From contig CANFXW010000014.1 of assembly GCA_947451145.1 (NCBI GenBank), positions 1 to 64,000 on the forward strand: 64,000 bases of DNA. Direction: 5' to 3'. A program made the translations under genes and the position numbers. This DNA is from Sphingomonadaceae bacterium (lineage in GTDB: Bacteria > Pseudomonadota > Alphaproteobacteria > Sphingomonadales > Sphingomonadaceae). The notes beneath the pieces were generated by a model. That model saw only the letters and a list, made by a program, of their open reading frames with translations, was not told the DNA's origin and ran no database searches. Positions 43,863 to 52,763 of this stretch are shown here, piece after piece (positions within the stretch are counted from its first letter, which is position 1; every line of letters starts with the position of its first letter).

Positions 43863-44618
43863 GTGACCGACGTTACAACCGAGTTCCACACTGGTATGGG
43901 CGGCGTAAAGCTGGCTGTGCACCGGATGGGCCAGGGAAGGCCGGTTATCCTGCTACACGGCCTGTTCTCCAGCGCCGAGGTCAACTGGATCCGCTATGGC
44001 CATGCCGCGCTGATTGCCGCAGCGGGTTTTGAGGTGATCATGCCCGACCTGCGGGCGCACGGCATGAGCGACGCCTCGCAGGGCCCCAGCGACTATCCGC
44101 ATGACGTGCTGGTCACCGATCTTGAGGCGCTGGTGCGCGGCCTTGGCCTGTCTGACTATGACCTCGGTGGCTTTTCGCTCGGTGCGCGCACGGCGCTCAA
44201 GGGCGTGCTGGCTGGCCTGACCCCGTGCCGTCTGGTGCTGGGCGGGATGGGGCTGGAAGGGCTGGTCAAATGGGGCGGGCGTTCGGACTTCTTCCTCGAT
44301 GTGATAGACCGCTTCGGCACGATCCCGCGCGACGATCCGGCCTATTTCGCGCAGAGCTTCATGAAGACGATGAAGATTGATCCCGTCGCCGCGCGGCTGC
44401 TGCTGCATTCGATCGAGGGGCAGGGGATTGCCGATTTCTCTGCGGTCACCATGCCGACGCTTGTCGTCTGCGGCACCGAGGATCGCGACAACGGATCGCC
44501 CCATGCGCTGGTTGATGCATTGCCGGATGGGACGCTGGCGGAGATATCCGGTACGCACATGAGCTGTGTTTCACGGCGCGAGTTGGGAGAGGCGATTGTC
44601 GGGTTTTTGAGCGCCTAG
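43863..44618 (+). CDS. Alpha/beta hydrolase
   Basis: A 251-residue hydrolase of the BioH/haloperoxidase-like type. It has the oxyanion motif ILLHGLFSS, the nucleophile elbow GGFSLGAR (Ser), acid in VCGTEDRDNG and His in SGTHMSCVS. It has no signal peptide, so it is cytoplasmic. GTG starts directly after the stop of the TPR/oxygenase-like gene, so the two are translationally coupled. The substrate is unknown. Confidence 0.87.
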   Translation: MTDVTTEFHTGMGGVKLAVHRMGQGRPVILLHGLFSSAEVNWIRYGHAALIAAAGFEVIMPDLRAHGMSDASQGPSDYPHDVLVTDLEALVRGLGLSDYDLGGFSLGARTALKGVLAGLTPCRLVLGGMGLEGLVKWGGRSDFFLDVIDRFGTIPRDDPAYFAQSFMKTMKIDPVAARLLLHSIEGQGIADFSAVTMPTLVVCGTEDRDNGSPHALVDALPDGTLAEISGTHMSCVSRRELGEAIVGFLSA

Positions 44619-44619
44619 A

Positions 44620-44716
44620 CCCCCTCCCGCAGGCGGGAGGGGTTAGGGGTGGGCATGTCAACGCCCGCTGGCTTCGCTCTTACCCACCCCCAGCCCCTCC
44701 CGCAGGCGGGAGGGGA
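44620..44716. repeat. Palindromic repeat family B, inverted pair (second copy)
   Basis: Two CCCCTCCCGCAGGCGGGAGG palindromes, near 44621-44642 and 44694-44715, face each other with GGTTAGGGGTGGGC and CCCACCCCCAG tails, the same layout as at 31261-31375. Confidence 0.75.
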
Positions 44717-44820
44717 GTGTTCTGCATCCAGCCGACTCCACTCGACCAACCGCTCTTGACCGCGCCGCTTCGGGCTTTATGCCGTTTCTCCTGAAACCAT
44801 TCCGGCCTGAAGGATCGCCC

Positions 44821-46626
44821 ATGAAGAAATTTGTCTCGTTCGCGGCTGTTGCTGCCAGCCTTGTTGCCGCTCCGGCCTTTGCCAAGACCACGCCAGCGCA
44901 AGTCGATGTCTGGGTGAAGAAGGCGGACAAGGCCTATTTCGACGAGACGGTGAAGAACGGGCAGACCGAATGGGTCTATGAAACCTATATCATGGACGAT
45001 TCCGCCGCGATTGCTGCGGACGAGAACGCCAAGATGTCGGTGCTTCAGTCAAACAATGCCGCCAAGGCTGCGGCCATGGCCAAGGTGCCCGGCCTTTCCG
45101 CCGATACCAGGCGCCGGCTCAACATGTTCCGTACGCTGATCGTCAATCCGGTGCCGTCGACCTCCGGCGCGGCGGACGAATATGCCAGGCTGCAGGCCGA
45201 AATTCAGGGTATGTACGGCAAGGGCAAGGGCACGCTGAAGGGGCAGCCGATCAGCGGCAACGATATCGAATCCGAGATGCGCACCAACCGGAATCCCGAC
45301 GAGCTGAAAGAGATGTGGCTGACGTGGAACGACAACGTCGGCAAGCCGATGAAGGCTGACTATGTCCGCATGGTCGACATCTCTAACCAGGGCGCGCGCG
45401 AGCTGGGCTATGCCGATACCGGCGCGCTGTGGCGGTCAAACTATGACATGACGCCCGAGGCCTTCATCGCGACCACCGAGAAGCTGTGGAACGAGGTGAA
45501 GCCGCTCTATCAGCAACTGCATTGCTACACCCGCAAGCAGCTCAATGCGAAGTACGGCGATAACGTGCAGGCCAAGACCGGCCCGATCCGCGCCGATCTG
45601 CTCGGAAACCTGTGGGCGCAGGAATGGGGCGGGATCTATGATCTGGTCGCTCCGGCGGGCGCTGGCAATCTTGGCTATGATGTCGGCGATCTGCTGAAGG
45701 AAAAGGGCTATGATCCGGTCAAGATGGTCAAGGCGGGTGAAGGGTTCTATACCTCGCTCGGCTTCCCGGCGCTGCCCAAGACCTTCTGGGAACGCTCGCA
45801 GATCACCCGCCCGCGTGACCGTGATGTGATCTGCCACGCCTCGGCCTGGGATATCGACAACAAGGACGATCTGCGCATCAAGATGTGCACAAAGGTGAAC
45901 TCGGACGACTTCACCACGATCCACCACGAACTTGGCCACAACTTCTACCAGCGCGCCTATAATGGACAGCCCTACCGGCTCTATATGGAAGGCGCGAATG
46001 ACGGCTTCCATGAGGCGATTGGCGATACCATGGCGCTGTCGATCACCCCGCAATACCTCGTCCAGATCGGCCTGCTCGACCAGTCAAAGGTGCCGAGCGC
46101 CGACAAGGATACGGGCCTGCTGCTGCGTCAGGCGATGGACAAGGTGGCCTTCCTGCCCTTCGGCCTGCTGATCGATCGCTATCGCTGGCAGATCTTCTCA
46201 GGGCAGGTGAAGCCCGCCGATTACAACAAGGCGTGGACCGATATGCGGCAGCAGTATCAGGGGATCGTGCCCCCGGGCCCACGCGGCGCCGATGCCTTTG
46301 ATGCCGGGGCCAAGTATCACGTGCCCGCCGTGGTACCCTACACCCGCTATTTCCTTGCCCGCGTGCTGCAGTTCCAGTTCTATGAAGCGGCCTGCAAAAC
46401 CGCCGGCTGGACCGGCCCGCTGCATCGCTGCTCGTTCTATGGCAACAAGGAAGTTGGCAAGAAGCTGAACGCCATGCTCTCAATGGGTGCCAGCAAGCCA
46501 TGGCCGGATGCTCTGGAAGCCTTCACCGGCAGCCGCGAGATGAGCGGCAAGCCGATGCTCCGCTATTTCGCCCCGCTGATGACCTGGCTGCAAGAGCAGA
46601 ACAAAGGCGAGACCTGCGGCTGGTGA
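44821..46626 (+). CDS. M2 family peptidyl-dipeptidase (ACE-like)
   Basis: A 601-residue exported zinc metallopeptidase of family M2 (angiotensin-converting-enzyme type), cleaving C-terminal dipeptides. The signal peptide is MKKFVSFAAVAASLVAAPAFA. Visible are WNDNVGKPMKADYVRMVDIS, QLHCYTRKQLNAKYG, the zinc motif HELGH at ~369-373 (TTIHHELGHNFYQ) and the downstream Glu in ANDGFHEAIGDTMALS. The start at MKKFV is the signal peptide; 14 codons upstream were excluded. Its stop overlaps the GTG start of a small KOW protein. Confidence 0.93.
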   Translation: MKKFVSFAAVAASLVAAPAFAKTTPAQVDVWVKKADKAYFDETVKNGQTEWVYETYIMDDSAAIAADENAKMSVLQSNNAAKAAAMAKVPGLSADTRRRLNMFRTLIVNPVPSTSGAADEYARLQAEIQGMYGKGKGTLKGQPISGNDIESEMRTNRNPDELKEMWLTWNDNVGKPMKADYVRMVDISNQGARELGYADTGALWRSNYDMTPEAFIATTEKLWNEVKPLYQQLHCYTRKQLNAKYGDNVQAKTGPIRADLLGNLWAQEWGGIYDLVAPAGAGNLGYDVGDLLKEKGYDPVKMVKAGEGFYTSLGFPALPKTFWERSQITRPRDRDVICHASAWDIDNKDDLRIKMCTKVNSDDFTTIHHELGHNFYQRAYNGQPYRLYMEGANDGFHEAIGDTMALSITPQYLVQIGLLDQSKVPSADKDTGLLLRQAMDKVAFLPFGLLIDRYRWQIFSGQVKPADYNKAWTDMRQQYQGIVPPGPRGADAFDAGAKYHVPAVVPYTRYFLARVLQFQFYEAACKTAGWTGPLHRCSFYGNKEVGKKLNAMLSMGASKPWPDALEAFTGSREMSGKPMLRYFAPLMTWLQEQNKGETCGW

Positions 46627-46802
46627 GCGGGCCCGAAGCCAAGAACGGCGATCACTGCGAGGTGGTCGCCGGCACCCACAAGGGCAAGTCGGGCATGGTC
46701 GAGGACTGGAAGCTTTCCAAGACCGGCCACGCGACAATCACCGTTCGGATGGCTGATGGCGATCGGGTGAAGACGCTGGCGCGGAATGTGAGGGTGGTTT
46801 GA
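46623..46802 (+). CDS. 59-residue KOW domain protein
   Basis: A very small protein made of a single KOW/SH3-like motif: NGDHCEVVAGTHKGKSGMVED, in which GTHKGKSG is the KOW glycine-rich turn, followed by TITVRMADGDRVKTLARNVRVV. KOW motifs bind RNA in ribosomal protein L24 and NusG. The start is a GTG that overlaps the stop of the M2 peptidase (GTGA). The longer in-frame ATG version runs through the peptidase in another frame and was rejected. Function unknown. Confidence 0.75.
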   Translation: MSGPEAKNGDHCEVVAGTHKGKSGMVEDWKLSKTGHATITVRMADGDRVKTLARNVRVV

Positions 46803-46804
46803 AC

Positions 46805-48238
46805 CTACCTGAACGGCGGCTCGTTGAACGCCCGCAGTTTGCGCGAATGGAGCCGTGCCCCTTCCGCCTTCAGCAGTTCGCAGGCCAGAACGCCGATCTT
46901 GAGGTGGGACGAGATCGTCTCCTCATAGAACTTGTTGGCCTGCCCCGGCAGCTTGATCTCGCCGTGCAGCGGCTTGTCCGAGACGCAGAGCAAGGTGCCG
47001 TAGGGTACGCGGAAGCGGAAGCCTTGGGCGGCGATGGTCGCGCTTTCCATGTCGATGGCGATGGCGCGGCTCTGGTTGAAGCGGAAGGCGCTGTCGGTAT
47101 AGCGCAGCTCCCAGTTGCGATCGTCGGTGGTGACGACCGTGCCGGTGCGCATCCGCTTCTTCAGGTTCGCGCCGGTATCGCCGCTGACCTGTTCGGCCGC
47201 GGCGGCGAGCGCCACTTGCACTTCGGCGATGGCGGGGATGGGAATTTCCGGCGGCAGCACGCAATCTAGAACGTGATCGTCGCGCAGATAGGCGTGGGCG
47301 AGCACATAGTCGCCGATCCGCTGGGTATCGCGCAAGCCCCCGCAGTGGCCGATCATCAGCCATGCCTCGGGCCGCAGCACGGCGAGGTGATCGCAGATCG
47401 TCTTGGCGTTGGACGGGCCGACGCCGATGTTGACCAGCGTTATGCCGCTGCCGTCCTCGGCGACGAGGTGATATGCCGGCATCTGGTGCCGCCGCCATGC
47501 GGTGTCTGACATCCGCTCACGCGCGTTCTGCGTCGGCTGGTCGAGCAACAGGCCGCCCGCGCCGGAGAGCAGGGTATAGCCATCCTTGCCCAGCTGCTCG
47601 CCTGCCCAATCGACGAATTCGTCGACATAGCGGTGATAGTTGGTGAACAGGATATAGCGCTGGAAGTGCTCGACGCTGGTGCCGGTATAGTGCGCCAGCC
47701 GCGCGAGGCTGAAATCGGTGCGCAGGCCATCGAACAGCGCGAGCGGGCTGGCATCGCCGGGGCCGCCCAGATCCATGCCGTCGGCCAGTTCATCGCCAAT
47801 CGCCGCGAGTTCGGGCGCCGGGAACACCTTGGCCAAGTCCTGTGGGCTGACCGAGCCGAGGCCGGAGCTGGCATCAATCACATAGGGGAAGGGGATTTCC
47901 TGGGCCGAGCGGGCAACCTCTACCTCGATCTCATAGTCATCGGCGATCAGGCTGAGCTGCTCGGTGAGGTAGTGCGCGAAGAAGGCCGGGCGGGTGACGG
48001 TGGTGGCGAACACCCCGTCATGCGACAATCGCCCGAAGGCGCGGGCGAGGTCTGGCCGGGTCTCTATGCCGCCATAATGGATGCGCAGTTCCGGGTAGCA
48101 CCAAGCGCGGCTTTCGCGGCGATCTGCGGGGGGAAGGGTACCGTCAGCGGCAAAAACCTGAATGTCCGAGCGGAGCGTGGTGACGGCGGTTTCGTAAACG
48201 CGGACCAATTCCGCGATGATGTTCTCTGTAGTTTGCAT
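46805..48238 (-). CDS. amn: AMP nucleosidase
   Basis: A 477-residue enzyme splitting AMP to adenine and ribose 5-phosphate. It has the N-terminal AMP nucleosidase domain (RAWCYPELRIHYGG, RPAFFAHYLTEQL) and a C-terminal phosphorylase-type domain (VNIGVGPSNAKTICDHLAVL, MIGHCGGLRDTQRIGDYVLA, AIDMESATIAAQGFRFRVPY, CVSDKPLHGEIKLP). Length matches the bacterial enzyme. It converges on the KOW gene with a 2-base gap. Confidence 0.95.
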   Translation of the reverse strand: MQTTENIIAELVRVYETAVTTLRSDIQVFAADGTLPPADRRESRAWCYPELRIHYGGIETRPDLARAFGRLSHDGVFATTVTRPAFFAHYLTEQLSLIADDYEIEVEVARSAQEIPFPYVIDASSGLGSVSPQDLAKVFPAPELAAIGDELADGMDLGGPGDASPLALFDGLRTDFSLARLAHYTGTSVEHFQRYILFTNYHRYVDEFVDWAGEQLGKDGYTLLSGAGGLLLDQPTQNARERMSDTAWRRHQMPAYHLVAEDGSGITLVNIGVGPSNAKTICDHLAVLRPEAWLMIGHCGGLRDTQRIGDYVLAHAYLRDDHVLDCVLPPEIPIPAIAEVQVALAAAAEQVSGDTGANLKKRMRTGTVVTTDDRNWELRYTDSAFRFNQSRAIAIDMESATIAAQGFRFRVPYGTLLCVSDKPLHGEIKLPGQANKFYEETISSHLKIGVLACELLKAEGARLHSRKLRAFNEPPFR

Positions 48239-48313
48239 CTTCAGCTATTAGCAGAAGTTGGATTACATTTCAATTGCAACCGGTTTGGGGGGGTGCCGCC
48301 ACTGACGCACAAC

Positions 48314-48342
48314 GAAAAAGGGGCGCCCTTGCGGACGCCCCC
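48314..48342 (-). terminator. Terminator of the rpsF-rpsR-rplI operon
   Basis: On the minus strand GGGGGCGTCC and GGGCGCCCC pair around GCAA, followed by five T. It lies about 25 bases past the rplI stop. Confidence 0.75.
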
Positions 48343-48366
48343 AATTCTTTAGCGCTGCAAAGCCTA

Positions 48367-48972
48367 TCAGGCTTCCGCGTCGCCTTCCGAAGCTGCTTCT
48401 TCAAGCATTTCGGCGGCGATTTCGCCGGGTTCGGCGTTCGGATCGTAGGCTTCGGTGAAGCCGGCGGTCTCATTGTCGAACATCGCGTCGATCACGTTGA
48501 CGCCGGCAGCCTGCTGCTCGGCCTCATCGGGTGAGCGGGCCACGTTGACCTTGACGCCAACGACAACTTCCGGGTGCAGCGAAACCTTCACGTCGAAAAC
48601 GCCGAGGGTCTTGATCGGGCGTTCGAGCACGATCATCGCCTTGGTCACCTTGGCGCCATCGGCAACCAGACCTTCAACGATGTCACGCACCGAAACCGAA
48701 CCATAAAGCTGGCCGGAGTTCGACGAAGCGCGGATGAGGACGACGCTCTTGCCGTCAACGTCCTTGGCTTCGATCTGGGCGGCAGCGCGGCGATCCGCGT
48801 TGTCGGCTTCGATCTTGGCGCGGTTGGCTTCGAAAACCTTCTTGTTGGCTTCGTTGGCGCGCAGGGCCTTCTTGTTGGGAAGAAGGTAGTTGCGGGCATA
48901 GCCGTCCTTCACGGTGACAACGTCACCGATGTGGCCCAGCTTTTCAACGCGTTCGAGGAGAATGATATCCAT
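48367..48972 (-). CDS. rplI: 50S ribosomal protein L9
   Basis: A 201-residue L9: N-terminal MDIILLERVEKLGHIGDVVTVKDGYARNYL split by its GYARNYLLP motif, a long connecting helix (KVFEANRAKIEADNADRRAA) and the C-terminal domain (GQLYGSVSVRDIVEGLV, HPEVVVGVKVNVAR). An acidic extension of about 50 residues ends the protein, common in alphaproteobacteria. It is third in rpsF-rpsR-rplI. Confidence 0.97.
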   Translation of the reverse strand: MDIILLERVEKLGHIGDVVTVKDGYARNYLLPNKKALRANEANKKVFEANRAKIEADNADRRAAAQIEAKDVDGKSVVLIRASSNSGQLYGSVSVRDIVEGLVADGAKVTKAMIVLERPIKTLGVFDVKVSLHPEVVVGVKVNVARSPDEAEQQAAGVNVIDAMFDNETAGFTEAYDPNAEPGEIAAEMLEEAASEGDAEA

Positions 48973-48984
48973 GGACTTTCTCCC

Positions 48985-49209
48985 TTACTTCACGAGATAC
49001 GGCAGGAGGCCGATCTGGCGGGCGCGCTTGATAGCCTGGCCAAGCTCACGCTGCTTCTTGGCAGAAACGGCGGTGATGCGGCTGGGAACGATCTTGCCAC
49101 GTTCAGACATGAAGCCCTGAAGCAGGCGCACGTCTTTGTAATCGATCTTCGGCGCGTTCTTGCCCGAGAAGGGGCACGACTTGCGGCGGCGGAAAAATGG
49201 ACGACCCAT
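48985..49209 (-). CDS. rpsR: 30S ribosomal protein S18
   Basis: A 74-residue S18: [22 protein letters not shown], the core [32 protein letters not shown] split around [20 protein letters not shown], and the end IGLLPYLVK. Three bases separate it from rpsF and 12 from rplI. Confidence 0.98.
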   Translation of the reverse strand: MGRPFFRRRKSCPFSGKNAPKIDYKDVRLLQGFMSERGKIVPSRITAVSAKKQRELGQAIKRARQIGLLPYLVK

Positions 49210-49212
49210 CGA

Positions 49213-49575
49213 TCAATACTCCTCGCGTTCGCGGCGCTTGGTGCGCTCACGGTCCTGCTTGCGCATCTGCACGGAAGGACCAGCTTCCAGTTCGTCAACG
49301 CGAACGGTCATCCAGCGGATGATGTCTTCGTTGATGCCGGTCTGGCGCTCGAGTTCAGCAACGACGCCAGCGGGGGCTTCGATGTTGAGCAGCACGAAGT
49401 GTGCCTTGCGGTTGCGCTGGATTTTGTAGGCGAGGTTCTTGAGGCCCCAGGTCTCGGTCTTGGTGACCTTGCCCTGTCCGGCTTCGACGATCTCGGTGGC
49501 GGTAGCGGCCAGGGCATCAACTTGTGCCTGGCTCAGATCCTGGCGTGCCAGGAAGACATGCTCGTACAACGGCAT
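49213..49575 (-). CDS. rpsF: 30S ribosomal protein S6
   Basis: A 120-residue S6: [59 protein letters not shown] and the end rich in charged residues ([15 protein letters not shown]). First gene of the rpsF-rpsR-rplI operon. Its leader may carry an S6:S18-binding structure (separate entry). Confidence 0.98.
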   Translation of the reverse strand: MPLYEHVFLARQDLSQAQVDALAATATEIVEAGQGKVTKTETWGLKNLAYKIQRNRKAHFVLLNIEAPAGVVAELERQTGINEDIIRWMTVRVDELEAGPSVQMRKQDRERTKRREREEY

Positions 49576-49630
49576 GTGCAGCCTTTCTCATAATCTAACC
49601 GATCGCTGGCTTGTCCGCACGATTGCGGGG

Positions 49631-49678
49631 CCCCTCCGGCTTTCTTCGATTCCCTCGGCCTAGGCTGAGGAAGGGGCG
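49631..49678 (-). promoter_or_regulatory. Possible S6:S18 autoregulatory leader structure upstream of rpsF
   Basis: On the minus strand CCCCTTCC and GGAGGGG can pair around an inner near-palindrome (CTCAGCCTAGGCCGAG), with CCG next to the closing stem (GCCGGAGGGG). rpsF leaders in many bacteria carry a hairpin with a CCG bulge bound by S6:S18. The fit is suggestive only. The rest of the 254-base gap (49576-49829) holds the divergent promoters. Confidence 0.3.
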
Positions 49679-49829
49679 CGCATAGCGGTTTCTGGCGGGA
49701 ATGCAAGTAATGGGTGCCCGCTGTCATGATTATGACAATCCGCCGGGTTGTGCCCGCAATGGCCGCAGTGCCCTTTTCGCCTGTTCTCACATGTGCTTAG
49801 TACGCGATACCTCTTAGAGCGGAACCCAG

Positions 49830-52754
49830 ATGAGCAAGCGCCTGTCCCTCGCATTGGCATTTCTGCCCGGCCTTGTTGTCCTGCCAGCGCCTGTTTTGGC
49901 GCAGGCCGCGCCAGCTGTCGCCGATCAGGGGCTTTCGGCGCAGATTGGTGCCTTTACCGAGCAGTCGATCATCCGCACCCCCAAACCGGCAGTTGCTGCA
50001 CTGCCGGGCCTGCTTGAACGCGCCCGCGCGGATCGCACCGTGCCGCTGGCCGATGTGATCCACGGCTGGCAGGTGCTCGGCTTCGCCTATGCCTATGATG
50101 GTCAGGTCGCCAAGGCGCTGACGACCCTGGAAGAGGCGCAGGCCTACCTTGAGCCCAAAGTGCCGCGCGAAGACCCGTTGCTGCTCGGCACGCTGCGGCG
50201 CAAGGCGGTGGTGCTCGGTGTCGCGGCCAAGCCTGCGGAAGCGCGTGCTATCCTAGACGATCTGATTGCACGCTATGAAGCGTCAGGACAGACAGCGAGC
50301 CCGGACTACGCCGTCGCACTCAGCACGCTGGGCATTGCCCTCGCGCGGGCGGGCGATTTTGTGAAGGGCGAGCAATATTCGCGCCGCGCGGTGGCAGTGG
50401 GTCGTGTTGCGCCGGATATGACGCCGCAGGCAATGGCCGACGCCGCAAGCGGCTGGGTGACGCTGCTGCACCTGACTGCAAGATATCAGGAAGGCGTGAG
50501 GGAAGGCGAGATGGCGCTGCGGTTCAGCGAGGCCAAGCTTGGCGAGAACAACGACGCGACGATCACCGCGCTGAACAACCTGTCTGTCGCCTATAGCGAC
50601 GTCGGCCGCTACGGCGATTCCGAGCGTGTTTTGCGGCGCGGGCTGGAGATCGAGCAGCGCAATCCGGGAACCAACCTCGCACCAATCACGATCAAGCTTT
50701 CCAACCTTGCAGGCTCATTGGCGCAAAGCGGTAAGCTGGTCGAAAGCGAGGCGGTATATCGCCGTCTTGCCGATATGGTGCGCGGGCAGAACAACACCCA
50801 GCGCCCTGATGCGCCCGGCACGACGATCATTAACTTTGCGCTCGTTGTACAGCAACTGGGGCGTCTTGATGAAGCAATGGCGCTCTACCGTGAAGCAGAG
50901 GCGATGCTGCGCGCGCGCGTCGGAACCGAACATGCGATATGGGCGCGGGCGAAGTCACACATTGGCCGGTTGCTGCTCGAGCAGGGCGACCCTAAGGGCG
51001 CGCTTGTCGAGCTGGATACTGCCCGAAAGATATTCGCAACCAAACTCGCGCCGAATGATCCGATCCGCATTACCGCCGATCTTGCCGCAGCGCGTGCCCG
51101 TGCGGAGCTGGGCGACAAGACCGCCTATTCCGCCGCGCGCGATGCTATCCAGCGCCAGCGCAACCGGCTGCTGGCATTGGCGGTGGAACCGGCGGGATCG
51201 ATCCGGCTGGCGCAGGAGGTCTCGGGCGATTTCGTTACCTTCGCCCGGATTGCACTGGCGGAAGGCCATGCCGACGATGCTTTTGAAGCGATGCAGCTTG
51301 CCCGTTTCAGCGAGCTCGATACGGCGGCGGCGGCCAGTGCCAGCCGTCAGGCGGCCAGCAACCCGCAACTGGCCGCCGCGATCCGCGTGGTCCAGGATGC
51401 CAACGCTGCCTTGCGCAAGCTGCAGGCGGGCCGGGCGGCGGCGGTGTCTGCCGGGTCTGCCGGCGATGTTGCCGCGATCGACGCCAAGCTGGTTGAGGGA
51501 CAGGCGCAGGCGGCAACTCTGGCGGGCGCAATTGCCCGCGATTTTCCTGCCTATGCGGCGACCCGCCTGCCCGAATTGCCGGGGCTTGGCGCAGTCCAGC
51601 AAACGCTTGGCGCAGGCGAGGGCCTGCTGATCGCCCTGCCAGCCAAGGACCGGGTGACGACGATGTTCGTCACCGCCGCCCGCGTGCAATTTGGCGAGAC
51701 GAAGCCGGGCTATGGCGCTGTTTCCACATGGGCCGGTCGTTTGCGCGGCAGTCTTGATCAGGCGCTGGAGGGTGATCCCGAGGCTGGCTTTGACGCTGCC
51801 AGTGCACACGCGCTCTATGCCGCGATGGTGCCGGGGCCGCTTGAACGCGATGTTGCGGCGACCAAGCATTTGCTCGTGCTCGGCGGCGGCGCTCTGCAGT
51901 CTGTGCCGCTGGCCGCCCTGCTGACGCGCAAACCTTCGTCCGCGACGCTGACCGGCGGCGGCCTGCGCCGCGCCCCTTGGCTGATCCGGCGACAAGCCGT
52001 GGCCGTGCCGGTATCGCTCGCCCTGCTCGGCGGTGAGCGCGGAGCGGCACCCCGTTCGCTGCGCTTCGCGGGAATTGGCGCGCCTTTGCTGACTGCAGGC
52101 CGCCCGCTGCAATTGGCGACACGCGGAACCTTTGATGGTGACCAGCTCAGCGTGCAAAACCTGATGAACCTGCCGCGCCTGCCCGATGCTCTGGGTGAGC
52201 TGGAAACCATGCGCGATGCCTTGGGCAGAGACAGCGCGCTGATGCTGACCGGCGCAGACGCGCTCAAATCGAAGATCGTGACTGGCAACCTTGGCGAATA
52301 CGGCGTGATTGCCTTTGCCACGCACGGGCTGGTGGGTGGAGAGATGCGCGGGTTGGGCGAACCCGCGCTCGTCCTGTCGCCGCCACAGGATGTGCGCGAT
52401 GCGGAATCGATGCTGCTGACGGCGAGCGATATCGCAGGCCTCAGGCTCAATGCCGATTGGGTTGTGCTCTCGGCCTGCAACACGGCAGCGGGCGAGGACG
52501 GGGCCGCGCCGACCTATTCGGGGCTGGCGCGGGCCTTTGTCTATGCCGGGGTCCGGTCGCTGCTGCTGTCGCAATGGGCGCTGCGCGATGATGTCGCCGC
52601 GCGGATGACGGTTGATGCCGTCAAAGGCGCGCGGGCCGGGCTGGGGCACGCCGAAGCGCTGCGGCAAGCGCAACTGCGCCTGATCGCCGACCGCTCGGTC
52701 CCCGGTGGCGCGCACCCGGCCGCCTGGGCCCCCTTCGTGCTGCTGGGAGAGTGA
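49830..52754 (+). CDS. Exported TPR-CHAT protease-like protein
   Basis: A 974-residue protein with a signal peptide (MSKRLSLALAFLPGLVVLPA, cleaved near LAQA), a TPR region (~40-450; e.g. TITALNNLSVAYSDVGRYGD and ALVVQQLGRLDEAMALYREA), a helical linker, and a C-terminal CHAT caspase-like peptidase domain (~640-974). The catalytic dyad is His ~832 in FATHGLVGG and Cys ~883 in VLSACNTAAGE, both intact. The end HPAAWAPFVLLG is typical. CHAT proteins are caspase-like cysteine proteases of mostly unknown target; export to the periplasm is notable. It is divergent from rpsF and seems monocistronic. Confidence 0.88.
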   Translation: MSKRLSLALAFLPGLVVLPAPVLAQAAPAVADQGLSAQIGAFTEQSIIRTPKPAVAALPGLLERARADRTVPLADVIHGWQVLGFAYAYDGQVAKALTTLEEAQAYLEPKVPREDPLLLGTLRRKAVVLGVAAKPAEARAILDDLIARYEASGQTASPDYAVALSTLGIALARAGDFVKGEQYSRRAVAVGRVAPDMTPQAMADAASGWVTLLHLTARYQEGVREGEMALRFSEAKLGENNDATITALNNLSVAYSDVGRYGDSERVLRRGLEIEQRNPGTNLAPITIKLSNLAGSLAQSGKLVESEAVYRRLADMVRGQNNTQRPDAPGTTIINFALVVQQLGRLDEAMALYREAEAMLRARVGTEHAIWARAKSHIGRLLLEQGDPKGALVELDTARKIFATKLAPNDPIRITADLAAARARAELGDKTAYSAARDAIQRQRNRLLALAVEPAGSIRLAQEVSGDFVTFARIALAEGHADDAFEAMQLARFSELDTAAAASASRQAASNPQLAAAIRVVQDANAALRKLQAGRAAAVSAGSAGDVAAIDAKLVEGQAQAATLAGAIARDFPAYAATRLPELPGLGAVQQTLGAGEGLLIALPAKDRVTTMFVTAARVQFGETKPGYGAVSTWAGRLRGSLDQALEGDPEAGFDAASAHALYAAMVPGPLERDVAATKHLLVLGGGALQSVPLAALLTRKPSSATLTGGGLRRAPWLIRRQAVAVPVSLALLGGERGAAPRSLRFAGIGAPLLTAGRPLQLATRGTFDGDQLSVQNLMNLPRLPDALGELETMRDALGRDSALMLTGADALKSKIVTGNLGEYGVIAFATHGLVGGEMRGLGEPALVLSPPQDVRDAESMLLTASDIAGLRLNADWVVLSACNTAAGEDGAAPTYSGLARAFVYAGVRSLLLSQWALRDDVAARMTVDAVKGARAGLGHAEALRQAQLRLIADRSVPGGAHPAAWAPFVLLGE

Positions 52755-52763
52755 AGCCTTTCC

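Noticed and set aside
44821..46626. M2 peptidase considered a eukaryotic contaminant or recent transfer
   Set aside because: Bacterial M2 enzymes are known, composition matches the neighbours and it has a bacterial signal peptide.
50955..52715. A 586-codon open frame on the minus strand across the CHAT gene
   Set aside because: It mirrors the codon structure of a GC-rich gene; its protein is Arg/Gln/His-rich without motifs, whereas the plus frame has a signal peptide, TPRs and a catalytic domain.
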